From contig CAYQDF010000041.1 in assembly GCA_964416175.1 (NCBI GenBank), forward strand, positions 1 to 25,249: a DNA stretch of 25,249 nucleotides. The letters are read 5' to 3'. How positions within the stretch are numbered: position 1 is the stretch's first letter; each line of letters starts with the position of its first letter. The translations under genes and the position numbers were made by a program. This stretch comes from CAYQDF01 sp964416175. Lineage in GTDB: Bacteria > Chloroflexota > Anaerolineae > Anaerolineales > UBA4823. The notes below the pieces were generated by a model. The model saw only the letters and a list, made by a program, of their open reading frames with translations, did not search any database and was not told the DNA's origin. This document shows, piece after piece, positions 8,691 through 16,498 of the stretch.

Positions 8691-10370
8691 TTAAATCCAG
8701 GTTGGTTCCTGGTACACTCCCAAGATTTCTTTCATCACGGCGACGATCTCTCCCAGCGTGGCGTAGGCGCGCACGGCGTCCATGATATAGGGCATGGTGT
8801 TCTCGGTCCCCTGGCAGGCGATCCGGAGCCGGTCAAGTGCCTGCCCGACGCGCCCGTTATCGCGTTCCTTCCTCAGACGCTTCAGGCGCTCCAGCTGCCG
8901 CGTGTACCCGTTGGGGTCCATGGAGAGGATGGGGATCTCGTACGGCTTGAAGTCCTGGTAAGCATTGACGCCGACGATGCGGCGGATGTTCTCGTCGATC
9001 TCACGCTGGTAGCGGTAGGCGGCGTCGGCAATCTCGCTCTGGAAGAAGCCCCTGTCAATCGCTGGCAGCACGCCGCCCAGCGATTCGATGCGCTGGAAAT
9101 ACTCGTAAGCCTGGGTCTCCATGCGGTTGGTCAGACTCTCCACGAAGAAGGAGCCGCCCAGCGGGTCGATGGTATTCGCGACCCCGGATTCTTCCGCCAG
9201 GATCTGCTGGGTGCGCAGGGCGATCGTGACCGCGTGCTCTGATGGCAGGGCCAGGGCCTCGTCCATGCTGTTGGTGTGCAACGATTGAGTGCCCCCCAGG
9301 ACAGCCGCCAGGGCCTGGATGGTGACGCGCACGATGTTGTTCTCCGGCTGCTGCGCCGTCAGCGAGACCCCGGCAGTCTGGGTGTGAAACCGCATCAGCC
9401 AGGAACGCGGATCCCTGGCGCCAAAGGTCAGGCGCATCTCACGCGCCCAGATGCGGCGGGCGGCGCGGTATTTGGCGATCTCTTCAAAGAAGTCGTTGTG
9501 GGCGTTGAAGAAGAAGGACAGGCGGGGAGCGAACTCGTCCACGTCGAGGCCGCGCTGGATCGCCCAGCGAACGTATTCCATCCCGTCCGCCAGCGTAAAT
9601 GCCAGCTCCTGAAGCGCAGTCGAGCCGGCCTCCCGGATGTGATAGCCGGAGATACTGATCGTGTTCCACTGCGGGACGCTCTCGGTACCAAACTCTATGG
9701 TGTCCACGACCAGGCGCATCGACGGCTCGGGCGGGAAGATGAATTCCTTCTGCGCGATGTATTCTTTCAGGATGTCGTTCTGGATGGTGCCGCGCAGCTG
9801 GTCGAGCCTCACACCCTGCTTCTCCGCGGTTGCCAGGTACATCGCCCAGATGATCGCAGCCGGGGAGTTGATCGTCATGCTGGTGGAGACTCTGTCCAAT
9901 GGGATGCCGTCCAGCAGGATCTCCATATCTCTCAATGAAGAAACTGCTACGCCGCATTTTCCGAATTCGCCCAACGCTTCGGGGGAGTCTGTGTCCAGCC
10001 CCATCAGGGTCGGCAGGTCGAAAGCGATCGAGAGCCCGGTCTGACCCTGGTCGAGGAGGTATTTGAACCGCGCATTGGTCTCCTCTGCGGTGCCGAACCC
10101 GGCGAACATCCGCATGGTCCACAAGCGGCCGCGGTGCATGGTCGGATGGATACCGCGAGTGAAGGGATATTCGCCGGGGAGTCCCAGATCCTCGAGATAA
10201 TCCATGTCCGCCACGTCGAGCGGCGTATAGAGGCGTTCGATCGGTTCAGAGGACGTCGTGATAAATGCCTCCTGGCGCTCAGGCAGGCGCGTGAGCGCTG
10301 GCTGCAGGGAGGTCTTTTCCCATCGATCCAGCGCCTGGCGCAGTTCCTCAAGTTTCTGGCGGTCGTACAT
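8691..10370 (-). CDS. icmA: Acyl-CoA mutase large subunit, predicted isobutyryl-CoA mutase
   Basis: This is a coenzyme-B12-dependent carbon-skeleton mutase of the methylmalonyl-CoA mutase family. The 559-residue product is the substrate-binding barrel only (GTIQNDILKEY at 194-204, IFPPEPSMRL, FGGTQSLHTNSMDEA-type region). The B12-binding domain must come from a separate small subunit, which is not in this window. The numbering aligns exactly with Propionibacterium methylmalonyl-CoA mutase. At the two positions known to set specificity, Tyr89 and Arg207 in that enzyme, this protein has Phe89 (RMFAGF) and Gln207 (EYIAQKE). Phe/Gln is the combination of isobutyryl-CoA mutase (butyryl-CoA to isobutyryl-CoA). 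Homology alone would give the label methylmalonyl-CoA mutase. The ATG at 10368-10370 has AAGGAG upstream, and the in-frame ATG 15 nt earlier lacks a site. An extended -10 box precedes it. The phosphofructokinase gene follows after 49 bp. Confidence 0.9.
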   Translation of the reverse strand: MYDRQKLEELRQALDRWEKTSLQPALTRLPERQEAFITTSSEPIERLYTPLDVADMDYLEDLGLPGEYPFTRGIHPTMHRGRLWTMRMFAGFGTAEETNARFKYLLDQGQTGLSIAFDLPTLMGLDTDSPEALGEFGKCGVAVSSLRDMEILLDGIPLDRVSTSMTINSPAAIIWAMYLATAEKQGVRLDQLRGTIQNDILKEYIAQKEFIFPPEPSMRLVVDTIEFGTESVPQWNTISISGYHIREAGSTALQELAFTLADGMEYVRWAIQRGLDVDEFAPRLSFFFNAHNDFFEEIAKYRAARRIWAREMRLTFGARDPRSWLMRFHTQTAGVSLTAQQPENNIVRVTIQALAAVLGGTQSLHTNSMDEALALPSEHAVTIALRTQQILAEESGVANTIDPLGGSFFVESLTNRMETQAYEYFQRIESLGGVLPAIDRGFFQSEIADAAYRYQREIDENIRRIVGVNAYQDFKPYEIPILSMDPNGYTRQLERLKRLRKERDNGRVGQALDRLRIACQGTENTMPYIMDAVRAYATLGEIVAVMKEILGVYQEPTWI

Positions 10371-10404
10371 GCGCTTCTCCTTCATTGAGATAGTCCTGAG
10401 CGAA

Positions 10405-10413
10405 ATTATAGCA
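10405..10413 (-). promoter_or_regulatory. Extended -10 promoter of the mutase gene
   Basis: On the minus strand this reads TGCTATAAT, a perfect extended -10. Transcription would start near 10398 and give a leader of about 28 nt. That is too short for a cobalamin riboswitch, although the enzyme uses B12. The element is the same as the one before dnaE. Confidence 0.5.
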
Positions 10414-10505
10414 TGCCCACGTCCAGCACCGCGCCGTTCGTGACACCCGCGCCGGGCAAAGAAAACCCGAACCGGAAGAGCATCCTTCGCAAGGGCTGGC
10501 AGACA

Positions 10506-10514
10506 TGGTAGAAT
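10506..10514 (+). promoter_or_regulatory. Extended -10 promoter of tRNA-Glu
   Basis: TGGTAGAAT (5 of 6 matches to TATAAT plus the TGn extension) lies 12 nt before the first base of the tRNA. A poor -35-like CTTCGC lies 18 nt upstream. Confidence 0.4.
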
Positions 10515-10526
10515 GGCTGCGCTCCA

Positions 10527-10599
10527 GCCCCCATCGTCTAGAGGCCCAGGACGCGGCCCTCTCAAGGCCGAAACAGGGGTTCGAATCCCCTTGGGGGCA
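10527..10599 (+). tRNA. tRNA-Glu (anticodon CTC)
   Basis: This 73-nt cloverleaf can be drawn completely. The acceptor stem pairs GCCCCCA with TGGGGGC, and the D-stem pairs GTCT with GGAC. The anticodon stem pairs CGGCC with GGCCG around the loop CTCTCAA, which places anticodon CTC at 10561-10563. The T-arm is AGGGG-TTCGAAT-CCCCT. It decodes GAG. The discriminator base is A at 10599 and CCA is not encoded. The gene has its own promoter and terminator, so it is a single-gene unit divergent from the mutase gene. Confidence 0.97.
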
Positions 10600-10613
10600 T
10601 TGGAATATTAACG

Positions 10614-10647
10614 GGAGCTGCTATCTCGGCAGCTCCTTCTGCTTTTT
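10614..10647 (+). terminator. Intrinsic terminator of the tRNA-Glu gene
   Basis: A perfect 8-bp stem (GGAGCTGC with GCAGCTCC, 7-nt loop) is followed by the T-rich tail TTCTGCTTTTT. It lies 15 nt after the tRNA end. Confidence 0.8.
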
Positions 10648-10798
10648 CGGCGTGGGAATACGAACCGCTTGCTAATAACGAAGCGATAGAAGCCAGGAGC
10701 GTCAGCAAAGGCTTTCGGTGGTTTCTGCAAAAGATCGAATGAAAAGACGATATTTCTGTTGCATGGAGGGCTTTGTGGAATACGTCACAAGTTTACGT

Positions 10799-10804
10799 TA
10801 TAAT
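10799..10804 (+). promoter_or_regulatory. -10 box of the YhhN-type gene, near-leaderless
   Basis: A perfect TATAAT lies 11 nt before the ATG at 10816, so the transcript would begin only about 5 nt before the start codon. This fits the lack of any ribosome binding site there. A TTGTGG at 10773-10778 is 20 nt upstream, too far for a good -35. Confidence 0.5.
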
Positions 10805-10815
10805 GACTGGTAATT

Positions 10816-11457
10816 ATGTTAACGTGGATAATTGGATTTTTCGTCATACTCTCGGCTGCCATTCACATCCGGGCGGAATATCGCGGCCCAAGGCTGCAGG
10901 TTTACATCTTCAAACCGCTGACGATGGGGTTTATCCTGCTGATCGCCATCCTGGGGCAGGGCACTTCCCCATTCTACAAGTACATGATTATCTCCGGCCT
11001 GGTCTTTTCCCTGGCGGGAGATGTGCTTTTGATGCTGCCTTCGGATCGGTTTGTGGCCGGGCTGGTTGCGTTCCTGAGCGCGCACCTGTTCTACATCACG
11101 GCTTTTGCGTCAGAGATCGGTTCGCTGATCTGGTGGCCACTCGTCCCCCTCACCTTTTTCGGCGTTGTTGTCTACAGTATTCTCGCTCCTTCCCTCGGCA
11201 GACTGAGACTACCGGTCCTCATTTACATTGCAGCCATCCTGATAATGACCTGGCTGGCCTGGGAGCGGTGGATTCAGGCCGGGCAAACTGGAGCGCTTCT
11301 GGCCGCAGTGGGGGCGCTGCTGTTCATCCTTTCGGACACAATCCTGGCTGTCAACCGCTTCCGGTGGACATTCACAGCAGCCCGCGCCTTGAATCTGGCC
11401 ACATATTTCACTGCGCAGCTGGCGATCGCCGGTTCGGTGGGTCTCCTGGCGACTTGA
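10816..11457 (+). CDS. YhhN family membrane protein (lysoplasmalogenase-like)
   Basis: The 213-residue, almost wholly hydrophobic protein has about seven or eight membrane helices and the conserved marks of the YhhN/TMEM86 family. These are FKPLTM (32-37), a GLVFSLAGDVLLML-type segment (about 61-74), HLFYI (about 91-95) and LFILSDTILAVNRF (about 169-182). Characterised members (TMEM86B, a Legionella homologue) hydrolyse the vinyl-ether bond of lysoplasmalogens in membranes. Whether this organism makes plasmalogens cannot be judged here, so the family name is safer than the activity. The gene stands alone, with a TATAAT box so close to the ATG that its mRNA should be almost leaderless. Confidence 0.85.
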   Translation: MLTWIIGFFVILSAAIHIRAEYRGPRLQVYIFKPLTMGFILLIAILGQGTSPFYKYMIISGLVFSLAGDVLLMLPSDRFVAGLVAFLSAHLFYITAFASEIGSLIWWPLVPLTFFGVVVYSILAPSLGRLRLPVLIYIAAILIMTWLAWERWIQAGQTGALLAAVGALLFILSDTILAVNRFRWTFTAARALNLATYFTAQLAIAGSVGLLAT

Positions 11458-11624
11458 GAGGCTGCAGGACAGCGAGAGAGTCAACCTTAAGAACTATGAG
11501 TTGGCACAAACAATTTGCAGAAGCCCTGGTAACGGCTGAACCATGGGAAGATATTTCTGGATCGTTTAAATCCGAGTCACTGGCGTAATCCCTCAGACGC
11601 GGTCCTCTGGACCATGCCAGTGAA

Positions 11625-14072
11625 TCACTCCCCGGTTGGGACCCAGATGTTCTTCACCTGGGTGGCCTCGTGCAAAAATTCATGCCCTTCGCCCTGCGCC
11701 TCGCTCATCCAGTCGCGTGCCAGGCCGTAGCTGACCCAGGTGCGCTTCATGTTGGCTGCCGACTCGTATTCTACATGATAGCTCCCCTCAGCGGAGCCAA
11801 AGTACCACACGCCGTCTACGTCTTCGTGCTCGATCAAAGTCTTCGTCAAGTGATCCCGGTCACCTGTGACGATGTTGACCACGCCCGGCGGCACATCGGA
11901 GGTGTCCAGCACCTGGTAAAAATCGGTAGCACTGAGCGGGTGCTTCTCGCTGGGGATCATCACGACGGTGTTGCCGCGGGCAATAGCAGGGGCCATCAAT
12001 GAGACGAACGCCAATAGGGGATACTCGTCCGGGCAGGCGATGCCGAGCACTCCGACAGGCTCGTTGACCCCGAGCGTGACCCCGCGCAGCGTGGTCTCCT
12101 GGAGAGAGCCTCCGTACTTGTCCGCCCAGGCGGCGTAAGTGAAAAGCCGCTCGACTGACTTCTCCACCTCGTCCCGGGCGGATTTCGCCGAACGTCCGGT
12201 CATGGCGACGATACGCCGGGCGAACTCTTCGCGGCGCGCAGCCAGGTTTTCGCCAATGAAATACAGGATCTGCGACCGGTTGTACCCGTGGCGCATCGCC
12301 CAGCCGGGATGGGCCAGATGAGCTGCATGGGCCGCCTCAACCGCGTCCCGGATATCCTTCCGGTTGCCGTCGCCAACCTGCCCCACGATCCGCCCCTTCG
12401 GCCCGAGAACCGCTCGCGTGTAATGACCGTCGGGCCGCACCTGCTTGCCCCCAATGTACATCTTTGGCGTTCGGTCGACTTCCGGCATCTCAGTTCCGTT
12501 TTTCCCATCCCTGGCCGGCCAGACCGGTCTGGCCGGGATGTACTCGCCCCACCTCGATTTCCCAAGGCTCGCCTCATCCACGTGGACAACAGGACGCGGG
12601 CGCGCCTGCCAGGCAGGGCGCAGGTACTCGAACAGCCCCTCCCGGCCTCCCTCGCGCCCAAAACCGCTCTCTCGATACCCTCCGAATCCGGAGGCGGCGT
12701 CGAACAGGTTCGTGCTGTTGACCCAAACGGTGCCGGCCTTCAATTTGCTCGCGACGTCCAGCGCCAGGTTGATATTGTCGCTCCACACGCTCGCGGCCAG
12801 GCCATAGCGCGTGTTGTTGGCCAGTTCGATGGCCTCCTCGGGCGAGCGAAACGTCAGTGAGACCAGCACCGGCCCGAAGATCTCCTCGCAGACCGTCTCG
12901 GCTGCCGGATCTAGGTTGGTAATCAATGTCGGAGGGTAGAAGAGCCCTTTTTCGGGCAATCTTATGTCGGGCTGGAAGACGAGCCCACCTTCTTTTATGC
13001 CGGTCTTAACCCAGCCATCGATGGTTTCCCATTGGGATTTGTCGACGATGGCGCCCATGTCGATGCTCTTATCGAGGGGGTCGCCCACCCGCAGATGCCC
13101 CATACGTTGCTTGAGCTTGCTGATGAACCGGTCGGCGATGTTCTCCTGTACGAGCAGCCGCGAGCCGGCGCAGCACACCTGTCCCTGATTGAACCAGATG
13201 GCATCGACGACGCCCTCGATGGCGCCATCCAGGTCCGCGTCTTCAAACACGACAAATGGGGATTTCCCGCCCAGCTCCAGGGAGAGCTTCTTGCCAGAGC
13301 CAGCGGTCTGCCGACGCAGGATGCGGCCCACCTCAGTCGAACCGGTAAAGGCGATCTTATCCACGTCTGGGTGGGTGACGATCATCGTACCCGCCTTGCT
13401 GCTGCCGGTGACCACGTTGATCACCCCCGGCGGCAGGCCAGCCTCGGCAACGATCTCTGCGAAGAGCAGGGCTGTGAGCCGGGTGTAGGAGGCCGGCTTG
13501 ATCACCACCGTGTTCCCCATGGCGATCGCCGGGGCGATCTTCCAGCCGAGCATCAGCAGAGGAAAATTCCAGGGGATGATCTGCCCGACCACTCCGACCG
13601 GCCGGTAGCCCTGCAGCTCTGACGCCATCAGCTGTGCCCAGCCGGCGTGATAGTAGAAATGCCTGGCCAGCAGAGGCACGTCGATGTCGCGCGATTCTCG
13701 AAGCGGCTTTCCGTTATCCAACGATTCGAGGACGGCCAGCAGGCGGTGGTGTTTCTGGACATTCCTGGCAATGGAGTAGAGGTAGCGCGCCCTTATGTGG
13801 CCGGGAGTCGCGCTCCAGCTTTCGAATGCCCGGCGAGCTGCGGCCACTGCCGCGTCGATCTCCTCCTGGCCAGCCTGTGCAGTCTCGGCGAGCAGTTCGC
13901 CGGTCGCGGGATTATAGCTCGGGTAGTACCCCTGTTCCCGCGGTGTAACCCATTCATTGTTGATGAACAGCCCAAACCGGCGCCGATGGTCTTCCAGCCA
14001 GGCGTTCGCGGCGGCCGCCGATTCCGGGGCCGGGCCGTATTCCATTGTCTCGAAGGCCTCTAACACACTCAT
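11625..14072 (-). CDS. ALDH16-type aldehyde dehydrogenase with two ALDH domains
   Basis: The 815-residue protein joins two aldehyde dehydrogenase domains. The first is complete: PWNFP (167-171, Asn169), FTGSTEVG (242-249), general base Glu266 in LELGGKSP, and nucleophile Cys300 in GQVCCAGSR. The second (from about residue 535) keeps the fold motifs, for example PVGVLGIACPDEYPLL and FGSAEGS. It lacks a catalytic Cys and ends in TQVKNIWVPTGE. One active and one pseudo-domain is the layout of the bacterial ALDH16 family, NAD-dependent oxidation of aldehydes to acids. The gene starts 100 bp after deoC on the same strand, so its likely substrate is the acetaldehyde released by DeoC. The ATG at 14070-14072 has GAGGAG 6 nt upstream. 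An ordinary single-domain ALDH is excluded by length. Substrate choice is inference from context. Confidence 0.9.
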   Translation of the reverse strand: MSVLEAFETMEYGPAPESAAAANAWLEDHRRRFGLFINNEWVTPREQGYYPSYNPATGELLAETAQAGQEEIDAAVAAARRAFESWSATPGHIRARYLYSIARNVQKHHRLLAVLESLDNGKPLRESRDIDVPLLARHFYYHAGWAQLMASELQGYRPVGVVGQIIPWNFPLLMLGWKIAPAIAMGNTVVIKPASYTRLTALLFAEIVAEAGLPPGVINVVTGSSKAGTMIVTHPDVDKIAFTGSTEVGRILRRQTAGSGKKLSLELGGKSPFVVFEDADLDGAIEGVVDAIWFNQGQVCCAGSRLLVQENIADRFISKLKQRMGHLRVGDPLDKSIDMGAIVDKSQWETIDGWVKTGIKEGGLVFQPDIRLPEKGLFYPPTLITNLDPAAETVCEEIFGPVLVSLTFRSPEEAIELANNTRYGLAASVWSDNINLALDVASKLKAGTVWVNSTNLFDAASGFGGYRESGFGREGGREGLFEYLRPAWQARPRPVVHVDEASLGKSRWGEYIPARPVWPARDGKNGTEMPEVDRTPKMYIGGKQVRPDGHYTRAVLGPKGRIVGQVGDGNRKDIRDAVEAAHAAHLAHPGWAMRHGYNRSQILYFIGENLAARREEFARRIVAMTGRSAKSARDEVEKSVERLFTYAAWADKYGGSLQETTLRGVTLGVNEPVGVLGIACPDEYPLLAFVSLMAPAIARGNTVVMIPSEKHPLSATDFYQVLDTSDVPPGVVNIVTGDRDHLTKTLIEHEDVDGVWYFGSAEGSYHVEYESAANMKRTWVSYGLARDWMSEAQGEGHEFLHEATQVKNIWVPTGE

Positions 14073-14172
14073 CTTTTACTCCTCGCGAAAACGCTGCATT
14101 TTTCGCAATTTCTATCGCCTTCCCCGCATCAACCGCTCTGGATTACTTTTTTCATCTTTCTTCTCGTCTTCT

Positions 14173-15135
14173 TCACCCCATCGGCATGTGGTGCCGAGCT
14201 GCGTAGTGGCCGGTGATGAAATGATAGAGCTGCCGTTCAAGGTCGGTGAGCAGGCCGCTGGCGCCAATGCGGAAAAGATCGGGCAACAGCCATTCGTCGC
14301 CCAGTTCTTCTTTCATTAATGCCTGCCAGGCGAGGGTTTGCTTGGCGGTCCGGATGCCGCCTGCTGGTTTGAATCCAATCTTATAGCCTGTCCGGTCCTG
14401 GTATTCCCGGATAGCGCGCAGCATCACAAGGCCGTATTCGAGGCTGGCGTTCCTGCGCTCGAAGCCGGTGGAGGTCTTGATAAAATCCGACCCGGCCATC
14501 ATCGCCACCAGGCTGGCCTGATAGACCTGCTTCAGGGTTGCCAGGTCTCCGGTTGCCAGGATGGTCTTCATGTGCGCCGCCTCACCGCAGGTCTGGCGGA
14601 ACTGGCGGACCTCATCGTAGAGCTCCCGCCAGCTCCCCGTCAACACGTGGGCGCGTGAGATAACCACGTCGATCTCACGAGCGCCGGATTCGATCGCCTG
14701 TTCGATCTCGGCAATTCGCTGCGGGAGGGGGGTCTGGCCAGCAGGAAAACCCGTCGCGACCGAAGCCACGGGGATGTCAGTACCTTTGAGCGCCTCGACG
14801 GCATCTCTCACCCGGTTGGGATAGACGCAGACTGCTCCGACTGTTACCACCCTCCCGGCGAACCCGAGGGCAGCGAGCATGTCCGGCCGCACTGGCTGCC
14901 GGGCTTTGGCGCATAGACGCCTGACCCGGCCAGGAGTGTCATCCCCGGAAAGGGTCGTGAGATCGAGGCAAGTGACAGCGCGGAGCAGCCAGGCTGCCTG
15001 CCATTCTTTCTTGATCGACCGTCTTGCTGGAAGAGTGGCAACACGGCGCTCGACAGCGCTGCGGTTTACGTGGGCGCCCATGACCCAGTCCAGGTCAAGC
15101 GGCATCCCCGGGTTACGGTCATTTTTAGAAACCAT
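14173..15135 (-). CDS. deoC: Deoxyribose-phosphate aldolase
   Basis: This class I aldolase splits 2-deoxyribose 5-phosphate into glyceraldehyde 3-phosphate and acetaldehyde in deoxynucleoside breakdown. The 320-residue protein contains CLDLTTLSGDDT (56-67), GAREIDVVI (151-159, Asp156), the Schiff-base Lys220 in DFIKTSTG, and the second active-site Lys256 in GFKPAGGIRT. It is longer than the E. coli enzyme (259) because of an N-terminal extension of about 45 residues. The ATG at 15133-15135 is preceded by a purine-rich AAAGAGAG and is divergent from the YceI-like gene. The aldehyde dehydrogenase gene follows 100 bp downstream. Together they convert deoxyribose phosphate to a glycolytic intermediate plus acetate. 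Confidence 0.94.
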   Translation of the reverse strand: MVSKNDRNPGMPLDLDWVMGAHVNRSAVERRVATLPARRSIKKEWQAAWLLRAVTCLDLTTLSGDDTPGRVRRLCAKARQPVRPDMLAALGFAGRVVTVGAVCVYPNRVRDAVEALKGTDIPVASVATGFPAGQTPLPQRIAEIEQAIESGAREIDVVISRAHVLTGSWRELYDEVRQFRQTCGEAAHMKTILATGDLATLKQVYQASLVAMMAGSDFIKTSTGFERRNASLEYGLVMLRAIREYQDRTGYKIGFKPAGGIRTAKQTLAWQALMKEELGDEWLLPDLFRIGASGLLTDLERQLYHFITGHYAARHHMPMG

Positions 15136-15194
15136 CTCTCTTTATCCTCGAGACGTGAAATAAACCTGAGGGGCGTATTCAAGACCCGATGCTT

Positions 15195-15203
15195 ATTGTA
15201 CCA
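15195..15203 (-). promoter_or_regulatory. Extended -10 promoter of deoC
   Basis: On the minus strand this reads TGGTACAAT, an extended -10 with one mismatch. It would start a transcript about 52 nt before the deoC ATG. I see no clear -35. Confidence 0.4.
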
Positions 15204-15348
15204 AAATCCCTCACATCGGCTTCGATAGAAAAAACTCAAGGATTTGTTCTAATCTTAATCATTTCCACATCCTGTGTTCATCTTTTACGAGCATTTTTTG
15301 AGTAAACTTGCCGAAATTTGTCCAGAATTACCAAGGAGAATCAAGAAC

Positions 15349-16125
15349 ATGAAACGTCCTTCTATGTACCTGCCGCTCGCGGCGGCAGCGTTCCTGCTGG
15401 CTTCAGCCTGCGGGCTGCTGCGGGAACCGGAGGCAGCCCGCAGCCCGATCGAAGCCATTCCGGTCGAGGTGAAGACGAGTGCACCCGGAGCGGGCGATTC
15501 CCGGGCTGTTCCAGAAACCCTGGAGCCGGCCGCTGCGACAGCAAGCCCCGACCTGACAGAGAGCCAGACGGAGCCGCAATCTGAGGCGGACTTGAGAATC
15601 TACACAATCAGCCAGGCGGACTCGCAGGCGCGCTTCGAACTCGACGAAGACCTGCGCGGAGAGCGCAAGACGGTGGTCGGCATCACAGATCAGGTCGCCG
15701 GTGAGATCGCCCTTGACTTGAACGACCTCTCGAAAACGCAGGTAGGCGTGATTCTGATCAACGCCCGCACCCTCTTAACCGACAACAACCTGCGTAACCG
15801 CGCCATCCAAAATGAGATCCTCGACACGGGTGATTTTGAATTCATCACATTTACTCCGCGCGCAATTGCTGGCCTCCCGGCGAGCGTCGCCATCGGTGAA
15901 GAAGTATCGTTCACTATCGAAGGTGATTTGACCATCCGGGACATCACCAGGCCAGTGCTCTTCAACGTGGTCGCCCGAGCGGTCTCGGAAGAGGAATTTT
16001 CCGGTACAGCCAGCGCCGTGATCCACCGCGCCGATTTCGATCTGAACATCCCCAGTGTTCCCAACGTCGCTAACGTAGAAGAAGAGGTCGAGTTGTACAT
16101 CGAATTCGTCGCCAAAGTCGCTTGA
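15349..16125 (+). CDS. YceI-like domain lipoprotein
   Basis: The 258-residue product starts with a lipoprotein-type signal peptide (MKRPSMYLPLAAAAFLLASA, then Cys21), so it is probably lipid-anchored outside the membrane. Residues about 22-80 are a Pro/Glu/Ala-rich spacer. Residues about 83-258 form a YceI-like lipocalin-type beta-barrel: TISQADSQARFELDEDL, LTDNNLRNRAIQNEIL, FTIEGDLTIRDITRPV and a C-terminal YIEFVAKV. YceI proteins bind long isoprenoid or lipid-like ligands, and the ligand here is unknown. The ATG at 15349 follows AAGGAG with a 10-nt spacer. The in-frame ATG at 15274 lacks a site and would spoil the signal peptide. The gene is divergent from deoC. Confidence 0.88.
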   Translation: MKRPSMYLPLAAAAFLLASACGLLREPEAARSPIEAIPVEVKTSAPGAGDSRAVPETLEPAAATASPDLTESQTEPQSEADLRIYTISQADSQARFELDEDLRGERKTVVGITDQVAGEIALDLNDLSKTQVGVILINARTLLTDNNLRNRAIQNEILDTGDFEFITFTPRAIAGLPASVAIGEEVSFTIEGDLTIRDITRPVLFNVVARAVSEEEFSGTASAVIHRADFDLNIPSVPNVANVEEEVELYIEFVAKVA

Positions 16126-16143
16126 CCCTCTGAGAGAAGCGGT

Positions 16144-16322
16144 TAATAAACGTCAGTTCGGAATAACCGCCGCTTCGACTGCGTGGCGGGCATCCCCTCA
16201 GTACCCGCGGGACATGTCTGCGCTGAACAGGTCAAAGTCCTGAGTTTGCGCGGGAGGTGTCGCAAGAGCCCGCCGCTCCGCTCAGCGCGCTGGTTTGTTT
16301 TATCCCGAATTCATGTTAAAAA
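16144..16322 (+). repeat. Left arm of a ~180-bp imperfect inverted repeat
   Basis: This segment is repeated in reverse orientation at 17046-17226. The outer 39 bp (16151-16189) are identical to the reverse complement of 17179-17217. A second block of 23 bp (16267-16289) is identical to 17078-17100 reversed, and the inner end (TGGTTTGTTTTATCC to GAATTC) also matches. The middle has diverged. The arm occupies most of the 373-bp gene-free stretch 16126-16498. Each arm also has internal dyads (GCGCTGA with TCAGCGC here). Confidence 0.9.
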
Positions 16323-16345
16323 GCAATTACCTTGCCAGGCAGCCC

Positions 16346-16374
16346 TTGATTTTGGGAGGTGCGATTTATATAAT
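16346..16374 (+). promoter_or_regulatory. Strong promoter of the phosphatidyltransferase-like gene
   Basis: TTGATT (16346-16351), a 17-nt spacer, then TATAAT (16369-16374) form the best housekeeping promoter in the window. Transcription should start near 16381. It lies just inside the left inverted-repeat arm, so the gene carries its own promoter within the cassette. Confidence 0.65.
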
Positions 16375-16380
16375 TGAGCT

Positions 16381-16498
16381 GCATTTGCAGAGAGATCTAC
16401 CCTGCGTTCTCCGGCGGCAACGGAGATCGATTGTGAGAAAATTGGCGGTTATCAGGCCTTCTTTCACCGCTGCCGACGGGATTCGTAAGGAGGATTCA
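16381..16498 (+). promoter_or_regulatory. 118-nt leader with hairpin upstream of the phosphatidyltransferase-like gene
   Basis: The predicted leader contains a hairpin with a 6-bp stem (TCTCCG at 16408-16413, CGGAGA at 16421-16426, 7-nt loop). It is flanked by GATC on both sides. It has no T-tract and matches no riboswitch class that I recognise. Confidence 0.3.

Noticed and set aside
9276..9938. Long antisense frame over the mutase gene (also similar ones over dnaE, ALDH16 and the DUF1906 genes)
   Set aside because: The products are low-complexity, Arg/Pro/Gly-rich shadows typical of GC-rich coding DNA, with no ribosome sites.
10371..10526. Cobalamin riboswitch before the B12-dependent mutase gene
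   Set aside because: The predicted leader is only about 28 nt, and no B12-box-like sequence is seen.
11496..11588. A 30-codon frame beginning MSWHKQFAEALVTAEPWEDI between the YhhN-type gene and the ALDH16 gene
   Set aside because: It has no convincing ribosome site, no membrane segment and no recognisable features. It could be chance.
11605..11617. Hairpin GGTCC-TCT-GGACC as terminator between convergent genes
   Set aside because: The stem is only 5 bp and no T-tract follows on either strand.
16295..16498. N-terminal extension of the phosphatidyltransferase-like frame
   Set aside because: It overlaps the inverted repeat arm and a near-perfect promoter, and ATG 16499 has an AAGGAGG site.
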